A stretch of DNA of 64,000 nucleotides, from positions 558,001-622,000 of the forward strand of contig JAEXFN010000018.1 of the NCBI GenBank assembly GCA_023400055.1, read 5' to 3'. Below the pieces are notes generated by a model. The model was not told the DNA's origin. It did not search any database and saw only the letters and a program-made list of their open reading frames with translations. Origin of the DNA: Bacillota bacterium. Its GTDB lineage: Bacteria; Bacillota; UBA4882; UBA8346. The position numbers and the translations under genes were made by a program. Below are positions 51,681-60,694 of this stretch, one piece after another. Every line of letters begins with the position of its first letter. The stretch's first letter is position 1.

Positions 51681-51721
51681 CCCTCCGCAGAACGCTTATT
51701 TCGATCGAGCTTTTCGAGCCC

Positions 51722-53083
51722 TTAACGCATCGCTTTAATCTTCTCGTTATACTGGTTGACTTTCTGGTATTCGTCCTCCCAGAACTGGGGCGACCGCATC
51801 GCATCCAGGTAGGCCTGGCTGTAACCGAAAGGCAGCCAATCCTTCTCTTTCTGCTGGAAGAGCTGTTCCTTCCGGTCTTTGCGACGGAAATCGAAGACAT
51901 GTTCCTCGCTGATGCCGTGGAAGATATCGCGCACCCAGCGTTCCAGCACGAAGTCGGCGGTCTCCAGATAACGGCGGTCCAGATCCTCCAGCACCGAATT
52001 GTAACGGTCGAAGCTGTCGGTGGCGATGGTGACCACGTTGTCGTCCGGGCCCAGCTTGAGATATTTGGCCATCTTGATGGCGCCCAGGATGTTGCAGATG
52101 CCGGAGACTCCGAAGAGCTCGCGCATTCCCTCGGCCACTTCCGGCGCGACGCCCAGTTTGGCCAGGATACGCGGCGCGTCGTGAATCACCTTTAATGCTT
52201 TGACACAATCATCGTCATAAATCAACGTCACAAAGTCGGTGGTCAGGACATTATGAATCAGCGTGCACATCTTGTCGCCGATCCCTTCGATACGATGCTG
52301 GCCGCGGCCGCCATTGGCCAACGTCGAGCATTCATACGGCTCCAGCGCGGCGATTTTGCATTCGGGAAAAGCCGCCTTGATGGCGTCGCCGGCGGCGATG
52401 GTCCCGGCCGATCCCGGCGCCGAGCAGAAGGCGGCGATCCGGCCGTTGCCGATGCCCTGCACCGCCTCGATGGCCGAATTGCCGGTGACGTGGCGGTGGA
52501 AACGGTAGTTGGGGAACAGTTCGAACTGGGCCAGCGGCCGGTTCTTAGGATCTTTCTTCAGTTCATAGGTGCGTTGCAGGGTCAGGATCACGTCGGACTC
52601 GGTGCCCGGGGTCAGATCCAGCTCGGCGCCGTATTTACGGATTCTTTCATACCGTTCCTTGCTCATATTGTCCGGCATGATCACGACGGCTTTGTAACCC
52701 ATCAAGTTGCAGATATAGGAGACACCGATGCCGAAGTTGCCGGTGGACGGGCCGAGGATGGTATGCTCGCCCGGGATGATCTCTCCGTCGACGCAACCTT
52801 CGATCAAGGTGGCATAGGCCGGCCCGACCTTATGCGAACCCGAGGGGAAGTCCTTGCCCAGCATCACCACGATGTTGGCGTCGACCCCGGTCAGCTCCGG
52901 CGGCAAAACGATCTTGCGCACCTGGTTGTTCCCGTCTTTCCAGGTAATATTGAACAGATTGACCGGGTCCAGCTCATTCTCTTTCAGGGCCCGCAACGCC
53001 TTGCTCCGCAGGGCCACATCCATGCTCTCCGGATGCAACATCTCGTCATAGGTGGGGCCGAAAGGAATCTTTCTTCCTGTCAT
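51722..53083 (-). CDS. PLP-dependent cysteine-synthase-family enzyme
   Basis: Fold-type II PLP protein, 453 residues from the ATG nine bases after AGGAGG (an upstream ATG three codons earlier touches the ribosome site). PLP lysine in FPSGSHKVGPAYAT, phosphate/substrate loop PSTGNFGIGVSYICNLMGYK and cofactor-loop CSAPGSAGTIAAGDAI. Longer than cysteine synthases, with an N-terminal GPTYDEMLHPESMDVALR segment and a charged C-terminal tail. It is not a YgeX orthologue by the motifs I know, yet holds the YgeX position between ygeW and ygeY, so an ammonia-lyase function is suspected. Confidence 0.85.
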   Translation of the reverse strand: MTGRKIPFGPTYDEMLHPESMDVALRSKALRALKENELDPVNLFNITWKDGNNQVRKIVLPPELTGVDANIVVMLGKDFPSGSHKVGPAYATLIEGCVDGEIIPGEHTILGPSTGNFGIGVSYICNLMGYKAVVIMPDNMSKERYERIRKYGAELDLTPGTESDVILTLQRTYELKKDPKNRPLAQFELFPNYRFHRHVTGNSAIEAVQGIGNGRIAAFCSAPGSAGTIAAGDAIKAAFPECKIAALEPYECSTLANGGRGQHRIEGIGDKMCTLIHNVLTTDFVTLIYDDDCVKALKVIHDAPRILAKLGVAPEVAEGMRELFGVSGICNILGAIKMAKYLKLGPDDNVVTIATDSFDRYNSVLEDLDRRYLETADFVLERWVRDIFHGISEEHVFDFRRKDRKEQLFQQKEKDWLPFGYSQAYLDAMRSPQFWEDEYQKVNQYNEKIKAMR

Positions 53084-53104
53084 CTTTCTCATCCTCCTAA
53101 ATCT

Positions 53105-53680
53105 TTATTTGGGACCATCCATTAAGTTTACGATTATTTTTTCAGCCGCGTCAAAATACTGATCCAGATCGAACTGGCCTTCGTCGATCAGATATTGCAT
53201 CGAGGCCCCCATCATCAGCGAGACCATCAGAAAAGGTATCATCTGAACCTGTTCCCCAGAGAATCCGCCCTGCGCAAACACCGCGCTGATGTCGTTGCGC
53301 CAGATATCGAAGGTCTGCCGGAATGACTCCCGGACCTGGGGATTGACCGTCCCCTGCACCCAGTAGTCGAACTGGACGTAATCCAATTTCTTGTGATTTA
53401 AGATGACATCTTTCTTCTCCGCGAAAAAAGCGTGCAAATTCCCTTGAAACGTTTTCCGGTCCAGATCCACCACCTGCTGCCGGTTCTTGGAGAACCACTC
53501 CTGAATGTCGCCCAGCAGGGCGATGAGCAAATCATTCTTGGTCGGAAAATAGTAATGCAGATTGGACTGGGTCATCGCCGCCTCTTTGGCGATCAGATGC
53601 ATCCGGGTGCCGCTGATCTTCTCCTTGGCGATGACCTCCAGCGTGGCATCGAGAATCTTTTTGCTGACGTCTTTGGACAT
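53105..53680 (-). CDS. TetR-family transcriptional regulator
   Basis: 191 residues. The N-terminal HTH is KKILDATLEVIAKEKISGTRMHLIAKEAAMTQSNLHYYFPTKNDLLIALLGD, followed by an all-helical ligand domain that can bind a small effector and dimerise. Encoded between ygeW and the PLP-enzyme gene, so inside the operon it probably controls. The candidate operator is the palindrome at 55015-55036. Effector may be a purine or a pathway intermediate (inference). Confidence 0.92.
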   Translation of the reverse strand: MSKDVSKKILDATLEVIAKEKISGTRMHLIAKEAAMTQSNLHYYFPTKNDLLIALLGDIQEWFSKNRQQVVDLDRKTFQGNLHAFFAEKKDVILNHKKLDYVQFDYWVQGTVNPQVRESFRQTFDIWRNDISAVFAQGGFSGEQVQMIPFLMVSLMMGASMQYLIDEGQFDLDQYFDAAEKIIVNLMDGPK

Positions 53681-53758
53681 TCCTTTACCTCAATTATTAA
53701 CGGTATTGCTGCGCGTTGCATCCGTTCGAGCCAGACAACGCGCGGTTCGATTATCCGC

Positions 53759-54952
53759 TCAACCCACGAACCGGGAACGGCCCTGGTTCAACAGGGACTC
53801 CAGGGTCCGGGAAGGATTTTTCACTTTGCTCAGGAAGATCATCGCCGCGATGATGTAGGGTTTAAAACCGGCCTGCCGGTAGAGCGGGGCGCGGTAACGG
53901 TCGAAGACCGAGGCCGTCACTTCGCCCTGGCTGCAGCTGACACCGGTGATGTCGGCGGGTAGGCAGTGCAGGTACAAGGCGTTGCCGCCCTTGGTGCGTT
54001 TCATCATGGCTTCGGTGCACTCCCAGTCCTGATGGCGGGCGTTCTCGGCCAGCAACTCTTTCTCGAGCGCCTTAATCCCGTCGAAATCATTCGCGCCATA
54101 CAGGTCAGTCCGTCTTTCCATGGCCGCATACGACGCCCAGCTCTTCGGATAGACAATATCGGCGTCAGCAAAGGCCTCTTCCATCGAGTGGGTCTTGCTG
54201 AACTGACCGCCGCTGGCGATGGCGTTCCGCTTGGCGACTTCCTCGACTTCCGGCATCAGATCGTAACCTGCCGGATAGGCCAAGCTGACGTCCATACCCA
54301 TGCGGGTCATCAGGCCGATGATTCCCTGCGGCACTGAAAGCGGCTTGCCGTAACTCGGCGAATAGGCCCAGGACATGGCGATCTTCTTGCTCTTGAGCTG
54401 CTCGACGCCGCCGAAATGATGAATCAGATGCAACAGGTCGGCCATGCACTGGGTGGGATGATCGATGTCACATTGCAAATTGACCAGCGTCGGCCGTTGT
54501 TTCAAAACCCCATCGTCATAACCTTCCTGGACCGCCGCGGCTACTTGCCGCATGTAAGCGTTGCCTTTGCCGATGTACATATCGTCGCGGATCCCGATCA
54601 CGTCGGCCATAAACGAGATCATATTAGAAGTCTCCCGGATCGTCTCGCCGTGGGCCACCTGGGATTTGCCCTCGTCAAAGTCCTGCACCGTCAGTCCCAG
54701 CAGGTTGCTGGCGCTGGCGAAGCTGAAACGGGTGCGGGTCGAATTGTCGCGGAAGATCGAGATCGCCAGCCCGCTGTCGAAGATCCGGGGCGAAATGTTC
54801 TGCTCCCGCAAGGCGCGCAACGCGTCGGCGACGGTGAAGACGGCCTGCAGTTCGGCATCGGTTTTCTCCCAGGTCAACAGGAAATCCTGGCCGTACATGT
54901 TTTGGGTATCGAGTTGCTCCAGTTTCTGAATTAAATCCTTAATCTCTGCCAT
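53759..54952 (-). CDS. ygeW: Knotted carbamoyltransferase YgeW
   Basis: Carbamoyltransferase of the purine/urate cluster, 397 residues. Carbamoyl-phosphate motif FRDNSTRTRFSFASASNLLG about 70-90, HGETIRETSNMISFMADV, DIDHPTQCMADLLHLIHHFGG, and C-terminal LHCLPADITGVSCSQGEVT. Working in the breakdown direction it would release carbamoyl phosphate for the carbamate kinase encoded downstream. First gene after the palindrome-bearing promoter, hence head of the operon. Confidence 0.95.
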   Translation of the reverse strand: MAEIKDLIQKLEQLDTQNMYGQDFLLTWEKTDAELQAVFTVADALRALREQNISPRIFDSGLAISIFRDNSTRTRFSFASASNLLGLTVQDFDEGKSQVAHGETIRETSNMISFMADVIGIRDDMYIGKGNAYMRQVAAAVQEGYDDGVLKQRPTLVNLQCDIDHPTQCMADLLHLIHHFGGVEQLKSKKIAMSWAYSPSYGKPLSVPQGIIGLMTRMGMDVSLAYPAGYDLMPEVEEVAKRNAIASGGQFSKTHSMEEAFADADIVYPKSWASYAAMERRTDLYGANDFDGIKALEKELLAENARHQDWECTEAMMKRTKGGNALYLHCLPADITGVSCSQGEVTASVFDRYRAPLYRQAGFKPYIIAAMIFLSKVKNPSRTLESLLNQGRSRFVG

Positions 54953-55005
54953 GCTTTCTACTCCTTTTATCCCGAATTAATCGTTCGCTGTTTGATGGTT
55001 CCTAA

Positions 55006-55036
55006 TCATTACCATTTGATTGACCAGTCAATCAAA
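55006..55036 (-). promoter_or_regulatory. ygeW promoter overlapped by a 22-bp palindromic operator
   Basis: 55015-55036 has perfect 10-bp arms, TTTGATTGAC and GTCAATCAAA, around CA; the form is typical for TetR-family repressors. On the minus strand TTGATT (55030-55035) and TAATGA (55006-55011) with an 18-bp spacer make a promoter for ygeW, so a bound dimer would cover the -35 box and spacer. The start codon is 54 bp further. Confidence 0.75.
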
Positions 55037-55117
55037 CCGGATTAAAAAAATTATCTTATTGGCTTAGCATATTACAAAACAAGCCCCATCTAATAGCTAT
55101 CTTGGGTTATCGACTGT

Positions 55118-55690
55118 CTAGGGCCGGAAAACGATCTCTCCCGGCTTCATCGACTCGATGACGGCCAGGGATTCCAGGCGGATTCCTTGATCACGCACCA
55201 GTTTGCCCCCTTGCTGGAAGCCTTTCTCGATGACGATGCCCACTCCCACCAGGCCGGCCCCAGCCTGATCGACGATGTCCTTCAAGCCCAGCACGGCTTG
55301 GCCGTTGGCCAGGAAATCATCGATAATCAACACCTTGTCAGCGGAGCCCAGATAACGTTTGGAAACCCGGATCTGGTAATAGCGATCCTTGGTGAACGAA
55401 TAGACCTGGCTCTCATAGGTATCGGCGTCCAGATTCTTGGACTCGGTCTTCTTGGCAAAGATGACGGGAACTGCAAAATACTGGGCCACCATGCAGGCGA
55501 CGGCGATCCCCGACGCCTCAATGGTCAGGATCTTGGTGACCGGCTGGTCCTTGAAACGCTCCTTGAATTCCTTGCCGATCTCATTCAGAAATTGAACATC
55601 GATCTGATGGTTGAGAAAACCATCGACCTTCAAAATGTGCTCGCTGTCCACCCGTCCCTTGGTGACGATCATATCCTTTAAAAGCTGCAT
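55118..55690 (-). CDS. xpt: Xanthine phosphoribosyltransferase
   Basis: Salvages xanthine to XMP. 190 residues: MQLLKDMIVTKGRVDSEHILKVDGFLNHQIDV at the start, ILTIEASGIAVACMVA, FAKKTESKNLD, and the PRPP loop VLIIDDFLANGQAVLGL. Stands alone between the ygeW and hydA transcripts with its own promoter. No purine riboswitch is present, unlike xpt in many Firmicutes, so it may be controlled differently in this catabolic setting. Confidence 0.96.
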   Translation of the reverse strand: MQLLKDMIVTKGRVDSEHILKVDGFLNHQIDVQFLNEIGKEFKERFKDQPVTKILTIEASGIAVACMVAQYFAVPVIFAKKTESKNLDADTYESQVYSFTKDRYYQIRVSKRYLGSADKVLIIDDFLANGQAVLGLKDIVDQAGAGLVGVGIVIEKGFQQGGKLVRDQGIRLESLAVIESMKPGEIVFRP

Positions 55691-55785
55691 CCGGTCTTTT
55701 CCGCCTGCTGAAAATGGAAAGAAACGCTCCGGTTTCTCTCCCGCTCCAGCGGGCTCCCCCTTCTTATTTTAAAATATATGACAAG

Positions 55786-55815
55786 ATTATATCATAACTT
55801 TACCAGCCTGGTCAG
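55786..55815 (-). promoter_or_regulatory. xpt promoter
   Basis: Minus strand: CTGACC (55810-55815), 18-bp spacer ending TGA, then TATAAT (55786-55791); the TG makes an extended -10. The roughly 90-nt leader has two small hairpins, CCCGCT/AGCGGG and AGAAAC/GTTTCT. Confidence 0.7.
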
Positions 55816-55898
55816 GGAGCAAGCCGTTTTTTAACCGGATGGGAATAATCTATCATTGTAAGGTGACATTACCGATATCATGTATCATGAAATGCTTC

Positions 55899-57266
55899 TT
55901 AAACGGGATTGCGGCCTCGGCATTTGACAAAGTTCCCCCAACCCGGTTCGCCGAGGAACTCGCCGTCTCGATAGACCAAACGGCCGCGGGAGAAGACTCG
56001 CACCGGATAGCCCTGGAGTTCCACCCCTTCCCAAATGGTGTAATCGACCCGGGAATGCATATTGGCTTGCGAGATTACAAAACGTTTGGCCGGATCGTAC
56101 ACCACGATGTCGGCGTCGGAGCCGACCGCGATGGTCCCTTTTTGCGGCGCGCAACCGAAGATCTGCGCCGGATTGGCGGCGCAGACCTCGACCGCTTTAC
56201 TGAAGGAGATTCGGCCGCGGTTGGCCGCGCTCAACATGTAAGGGTAAAGGTTTTCAATGCCCATGCAGCCATTGGGGATTTTCGTGAAGTCATCCTGGCC
56301 ATAGTCCTTTTCGAACGACTGAAACGGACAATGATCGGTCGCCACCGTCATGATGTCGCCGCGCCGGATCCCTTCCCAAAGCGCCGCCCGGCTTTTCGCG
56401 CCTTTGATCGGCGGGGAGCAGACAAAATTCCGGCCGTCCGGCCGCTGATACACTTCCTTGGTGAAATGCAGATACTGCGGGCAAGTCTCGGCGTAAATGG
56501 CATAACCTTCGTCCCGCGCCTTGGTGACCTCGGCCAATCCTTCGGCGCAGGCCAGATGGACAATGTATAAGGGCGCCTGAAAAACCTTCGCCAGATGAAT
56601 AGCACGTTTGATCGCCTCAGCCTCGACGAACTCGGGGCGGCTTTCATAATGATGCCAGGCGCCGGTCTTGCCCTCGGCCAACAACCGGGCGGTCCGCCGC
56701 TCGATGATTGCCGGGTTCTCGGCATGCACCGCGACCAGGGCGCCGGTAGCGGCGGAACGTTCCAAGGCCTCCGCCAGCACGCCGTCATCGACCATCAGAT
56801 CTTTGTAGACCATGTATAGCTTAAAGCTCGGTACCCCGAAGGCCACCGATTCGGCGAATTCGTCCAATACCAGGGGTGTCAGGTCGGTGATGGCCGTATG
56901 GAAGGAAAAATCGATACAGGCCTGCGCTTTAAAGGCGGCGATCCGTTCGGCGACCGCTTCCACCAAGCCTTGCCCCTTTCCTTGGACCGCAAAATCGAAA
57001 ACAGTGGTCACGCCGCCGCAGGCCGCGGCGGCCGGGCCCGATCGATAATCATCGGCCGAGACGAACGAGCCGACCGGGGTCTCCAAATGGACGTGGCCGT
57101 CGATCGCGCCGGGCAGGACATATTTTCCGGCGGCATCGACCACTTCCGCCCCGGCATCGGATAAGTCCCGTCCGATGCAGACGATCCGGCCGTCGGCGAT
57201 CCCCAGATCCGCCGGATAGGTCTCGCCGGCCGTAATAATCGTGCCATTTTTGATGATAGTATCCAA
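55899..57266 (-). CDS. hydA: Dihydropyrimidinase/D-hydantoinase family amidohydrolase
   Basis: Hydrolyses a cyclic amide, in this context an opened purine ring (HyuA-like). 455 residues from a TTG start at 57264-57266, eight bases after GGGAGG. This gives the typical opening LDTIIKNGTIITAGETYPAD; the longer open frame from 57335 has no ribosome site. Metal ligands: PGAIDGHVHLETPVG, carboxylated Lys in VPSFKLYMVYKDL, VAVHAENPAIIERRTA, PLYIVHLACAEG and VATDHCPFQSF. Head position after the molybdopterin-binding gene in the same direction. Confidence 0.94.
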   Translation of the reverse strand: MDTIIKNGTIITAGETYPADLGIADGRIVCIGRDLSDAGAEVVDAAGKYVLPGAIDGHVHLETPVGSFVSADDYRSGPAAAACGGVTTVFDFAVQGKGQGLVEAVAERIAAFKAQACIDFSFHTAITDLTPLVLDEFAESVAFGVPSFKLYMVYKDLMVDDGVLAEALERSAATGALVAVHAENPAIIERRTARLLAEGKTGAWHHYESRPEFVEAEAIKRAIHLAKVFQAPLYIVHLACAEGLAEVTKARDEGYAIYAETCPQYLHFTKEVYQRPDGRNFVCSPPIKGAKSRAALWEGIRRGDIMTVATDHCPFQSFEKDYGQDDFTKIPNGCMGIENLYPYMLSAANRGRISFSKAVEVCAANPAQIFGCAPQKGTIAVGSDADIVVYDPAKRFVISQANMHSRVDYTIWEGVELQGYPVRVFSRGRLVYRDGEFLGEPGWGNFVKCRGRNPV

Positions 57267-57348
57267 AGCGCTACCCTCCCAAAAGCCGTAATCAACCCCG
57301 CCCAGATTGGTCATATCAGTTGAATTCAATTTCAAACTTCGTTATGGC

Positions 57349-58368
57349 TTATTTCCCGAACGAACAAACCGGGTAATGGCATACTTCACATTGGCGGCAG
57401 AGTCCGCCGTGGGCCAGCGCCGCCAAATCGGCCCGCACCAGCCGTTCCTTGGCCAAAATCCGCGGCATGATCACATCCAGAATCGTGGTCTGATTATACA
57501 TGGCACAAGCGGGCACACCAATGAGCGGCGTCGCGTCATGATAGGCTATCATACACATCGAGCCCGGCAAGAGCGGCACGCCATATGTCACCACTTCGGT
57601 GGCGGACCGGGCGATCGCTTGCGGTGTGACATCGTCGGCATCCACGGCCATCCCGCCGGAGATCAGCACCAATTCGGCGCCACGCTCCAGCATTCCCCGG
57701 ATCTGGCCTTGAATGAACTCGGTATCGTCCGGCGCATATTGGAGATCGAGGAACTCGCCCCCGTAATGAGCGACCTTCGCTTGTAAAACCGCTCCGAAGC
57801 AATCCTGGATCCGGCCATAATAGACCTCGGAGCCGGTGACCACGATCCCGACTTTCAACCGGAAAAGCGACTTGGTAGCGATTACCGGTCCATAACGGCC
57901 GCAGATCTGTTCGGCCCGTTCCAACTCCGATCGATCCATTGTCAACGGAATGATCTTGGCCGCCGCCACGATCTGATCCGGTTCGACGATCGTATTATCA
58001 TACAACGTTACCACAGCGATATTAGGGATCTGGTTCAGTTCCGCCAGCGCGCTCCGGTTAATTTTTAGCAGTTCCCGATTAACCGCCACGATGTTGGCTT
58101 TTCCCTCGCGCGGCTCTTTGATCGACAGTCCCTGAGCCGCGGCCGCGGCCGCCAGCCGTCCGGCGGCTTCATTCTCATGGACCAGCTCGTCGCCCAGCTG
58201 CACCACCCACAGATGGTTCTTGCCGATATTTTTCAGTTCTTCGATATCTTCGGCCCGGATGATATAACCTTTTTTAAATGCCGCGCCTTTAAACTCTCCC
58301 GGCACGATTTTGGTCAGATCGTGGGCCAGCACCGTGCCCACGGCGTCTTCCACTTTTACCTTTTGCAT
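57349..58368 (-). CDS. MoeA-like molybdopterin-binding protein with C-terminal cysteine cluster
   Basis: 339 residues. N-terminal part MQKVKVEDAVGTVLAHDLTKIVPGEFKGAAFKKGYII is MoeA-like; the C-terminal MoaB/Mog-type domain contains VGIVVTGSEVYYGRIQD and LVLISGGMAVDADDVTP and binds molybdopterin. The tail HGGLCRQCEVCHYPVCSFGK has four cysteines, perhaps a metal or Fe-S site. Shorter than full MoeA (about 400), so its role may be cofactor loading or sensing for the hydroxylases. Two bases from the deaminase stop. Confidence 0.88.
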   Translation of the reverse strand: MQKVKVEDAVGTVLAHDLTKIVPGEFKGAAFKKGYIIRAEDIEELKNIGKNHLWVVQLGDELVHENEAAGRLAAAAAAQGLSIKEPREGKANIVAVNRELLKINRSALAELNQIPNIAVVTLYDNTIVEPDQIVAAAKIIPLTMDRSELERAEQICGRYGPVIATKSLFRLKVGIVVTGSEVYYGRIQDCFGAVLQAKVAHYGGEFLDLQYAPDDTEFIQGQIRGMLERGAELVLISGGMAVDADDVTPQAIARSATEVVTYGVPLLPGSMCMIAYHDATPLIGVPACAMYNQTTILDVIMPRILAKERLVRADLAALAHGGLCRQCEVCHYPVCSFGK

Positions 58369-58370
58369 GC

Positions 58371-59699
58371 TTAACTCAATCCCGCTCTCTCATATACCTG
58401 CCCGATCAACTGATTGGCCCGGGTAATCACATCCGTCTCGTCGATAGTGGTCAAACGGCCGCTCTCGTAGACAATTCTGCCATCCACCACGGTCAAACTG
58501 ACATCCGAGCTTCTGGCCTGGTAGACCAGTTGCGCATAGATATTGGAGCCGGTGAACGGCGTGCAATGGAGCTTGCGCAGGTCGACCATGGCCAGATCGG
58601 CCTTCTTGCCCGGCTCCAGCGAACCGATCTGAGCGGCAAGCCCCATCGCTGCGGCTCCGCCCAGGGTAGCCATTTCAAAGACCCGCCAGGCCGGCATCAC
58701 CGTCGGATTATGCAACGGCTTCTGGATCAGCGCCGCCGTCCGCATCTCGGTGAACTGATCGAGATTGTTGTTGCAAGGAGCGCCGTCGGCGCCGAGTGCT
58801 ACTTCGATGCCCCGGTCGAGCATCTCCGGGATCCGCGCGATTCCCGAGGAGAGCTTGAGATTACATGACGGGCAGTGCACCACTTTTGCCCGGTTACGCT
58901 GAATGATCGTTAACTCGTTATCATCGAGCCAGATGCAATGCGCCAGGACTAGATTTTCGTCGGCCAACCCCAGATGCTCGAAGTAAACCACGTTGCGCAT
59001 CTGGCGTTCCTGTTCCACCAGCGCGATCTCGCCCTGGTTTTCCGAGGCGTGCGTATGGATCTTCACTCGGTAATGGCGGGACAGTTCGCCCACTTGTTTC
59101 AACAAGGCTTCCGTGCAAGATACGGCGAATCTTGGCGCGAATGCGTAGGACAGTCTTCCGTCGCACTTGCTATGCCATTTTTCGAGCAGATCGACGCTTT
59201 CCCGGATGGAATCATCGGTCTTCTCCAGCAGGCTTGCCGGAACTCCATCGCCCCAGTCCATCATGCATTTGCCGCTCAAAGCCCGGATGCCGCTAGCCTT
59301 AATCGCTTCGAAAGCGGATTCGGTATGATGGACCGTTTCCATGTCGATTAAAGCCGTGGTCCCGCCTTGAAAAAGCTCGCCAATCCCCAGCAGAGCCGAA
59401 TAATAAAGCGATTCCGGATCGTGAGCGCCTTCCAGGGGCCAGATCCGCAAGCGCAACCAATCCAATAGCTCCAGATCATCGGCCTGCCCCCGGAAGAGCG
59501 ACTGGCAGAGATGGACGTGGGCCTGGATCAGTCCCGGGATGACCACCTGGCCTTGGCCGTCGATTACCCGGTCGGCGCTGTATTCTTCGCTACCGATGGC
59601 TTTAATCCGGTCATCCTCGATGAGAATATGGCCTTCCAAAACGGTCCGCTCCGGATTCATCGTCACGATCTGCGCGTTTTTTATGAGAATGGACGACAT
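58371..59699 (-). CDS. Purine-type aminohydrolase (guanine / 5'-deoxyadenosine deaminase-like)
   Basis: 442 residues from the ATG at 59697-59699 behind GGAGG. Motifs: GQVVIPGLIQAHVHLCQSLFRG (metal HxH), VKIHTHASENQGEI, LVLAHCIWLDDNELTI, VVHCPSCNLKLSSGIA and VALGADGAPCNNNLDQF with the metal Asp. These fit the S-adenosylhomocysteine/5'-deoxyadenosine deaminase and guanine deaminase branch. In an operon with a nucleoside importer, deamination of an imported purine is the likely role. Confidence 0.88.
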   Translation of the reverse strand: MSSILIKNAQIVTMNPERTVLEGHILIEDDRIKAIGSEEYSADRVIDGQGQVVIPGLIQAHVHLCQSLFRGQADDLELLDWLRLRIWPLEGAHDPESLYYSALLGIGELFQGGTTALIDMETVHHTESAFEAIKASGIRALSGKCMMDWGDGVPASLLEKTDDSIRESVDLLEKWHSKCDGRLSYAFAPRFAVSCTEALLKQVGELSRHYRVKIHTHASENQGEIALVEQERQMRNVVYFEHLGLADENLVLAHCIWLDDNELTIIQRNRAKVVHCPSCNLKLSSGIARIPEMLDRGIEVALGADGAPCNNNLDQFTEMRTAALIQKPLHNPTVMPAWRVFEMATLGGAAAMGLAAQIGSLEPGKKADLAMVDLRKLHCTPFTGSNIYAQLVYQARSSDVSLTVVDGRIVYESGRLTTIDETDVITRANQLIGQVYERAGLS

Positions 59700-59760
59700 C
59701 GTATCATCCTCCAATATTCATCAGACAACTTAAGAAAGCTCACCCATTTGGCATTGCGGT

Positions 59761-60693
59761 TCAGCGGTCTTCGCGGGAGTATGAAATCCCCAAAGCCTCC
59801 GGCGTGGCCACCCGGCGGTTCTTGGTCTCCCGGGTCAATACGATCAGAATAATGAAAGTGAATAAATACGGCAGCATCTTCAGGAAGAAGGACGGGATCA
59901 TTACGCCTAAAGTCTGCATGTGAAAACCGAGGGCATCGATGGAGCCGAAAACGTAGGCGCCGATCAGCGCGCGCAGCGGATTCCACATGGCGAAGATCAC
60001 CAGCGCCAAGGCGATCCAGCCCCGGCCGGCCGTCATATTCTCCAGCCAGGAAGGGGCATAGGCCAGGGACAGGTAGGATCCGGCGACGCCGGCCATCATT
60101 CCGCCGATGATCACCGCCAGATAACGGACTTTGAAAACATTGATCCCGGCCGCATCGGCCGCGGCCGGATTCTCGCCGACGGAGCGCAGGATCAGCCCGG
60201 TCTTAGTCCGGTACAAGACGAACCAGATCAGCGCCACTACCAAATAACTGATGTAAACCAGCAGATCATGGGAGAAGAAGATCGTTCCCAGCCAGGGAAT
60301 CTGGCTCAATCCCGGAATCAGCACCGCTTTGAAGGTCACCGGCGCGGGGACGCCGATCAACGGTTTCCCCAGATAAGCGCTGAGCCCGGTGCCGAAAATG
60401 GTCAAAGCCAAGCCGCTCACGACCTGGTTGGCCTTTAAGCTGATGGAGAGGAACGCATGAATCGAGGCCATCAACCCTCCCGCCAGCATGGCGGCGAGAA
60501 TCCCCAACCATAGATTCTGAGTATAGACATCCACGGCGAACCCGGTTACCGCCCCGACCAGCATCATGCCTTCCACACCCAGGTTCATCACGCCGGCCCG
60601 CTCGGCCAGGACTTCGCCCAGTGCCGCGAAGAGCAGCGGGGTGCCGGCCACGATTCCGGTCGTCAAAACTGCCACGATGATCGAATCTTGCAT
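59761..60693 (-). CDS. Nucleoside ABC transporter permease (YufQ/NupQ-like)
   Basis: 310 residues with about eight hydrophobic helices and the branched-chain-type permease motif: AAADAAGINVFKVRYLAVIIGGMMAGVAGSYL. Early segment LFAALGEVLAERAGVMNLGVEGMMLVGA is characteristic of the BMP-family nucleoside importers. Ribosome site GGAAGGAA before the ATG; one base separates it from the upstream permease gene. Confidence 0.92.
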   Translation of the reverse strand: MQDSIIVAVLTTGIVAGTPLLFAALGEVLAERAGVMNLGVEGMMLVGAVTGFAVDVYTQNLWLGILAAMLAGGLMASIHAFLSISLKANQVVSGLALTIFGTGLSAYLGKPLIGVPAPVTFKAVLIPGLSQIPWLGTIFFSHDLLVYISYLVVALIWFVLYRTKTGLILRSVGENPAAADAAGINVFKVRYLAVIIGGMMAGVAGSYLSLAYAPSWLENMTAGRGWIALALVIFAMWNPLRALIGAYVFGSIDALGFHMQTLGVMIPSFFLKMLPYLFTFIILIVLTRETKNRRVATPEALGISYSREDR

Positions 60694-60694
60694 C

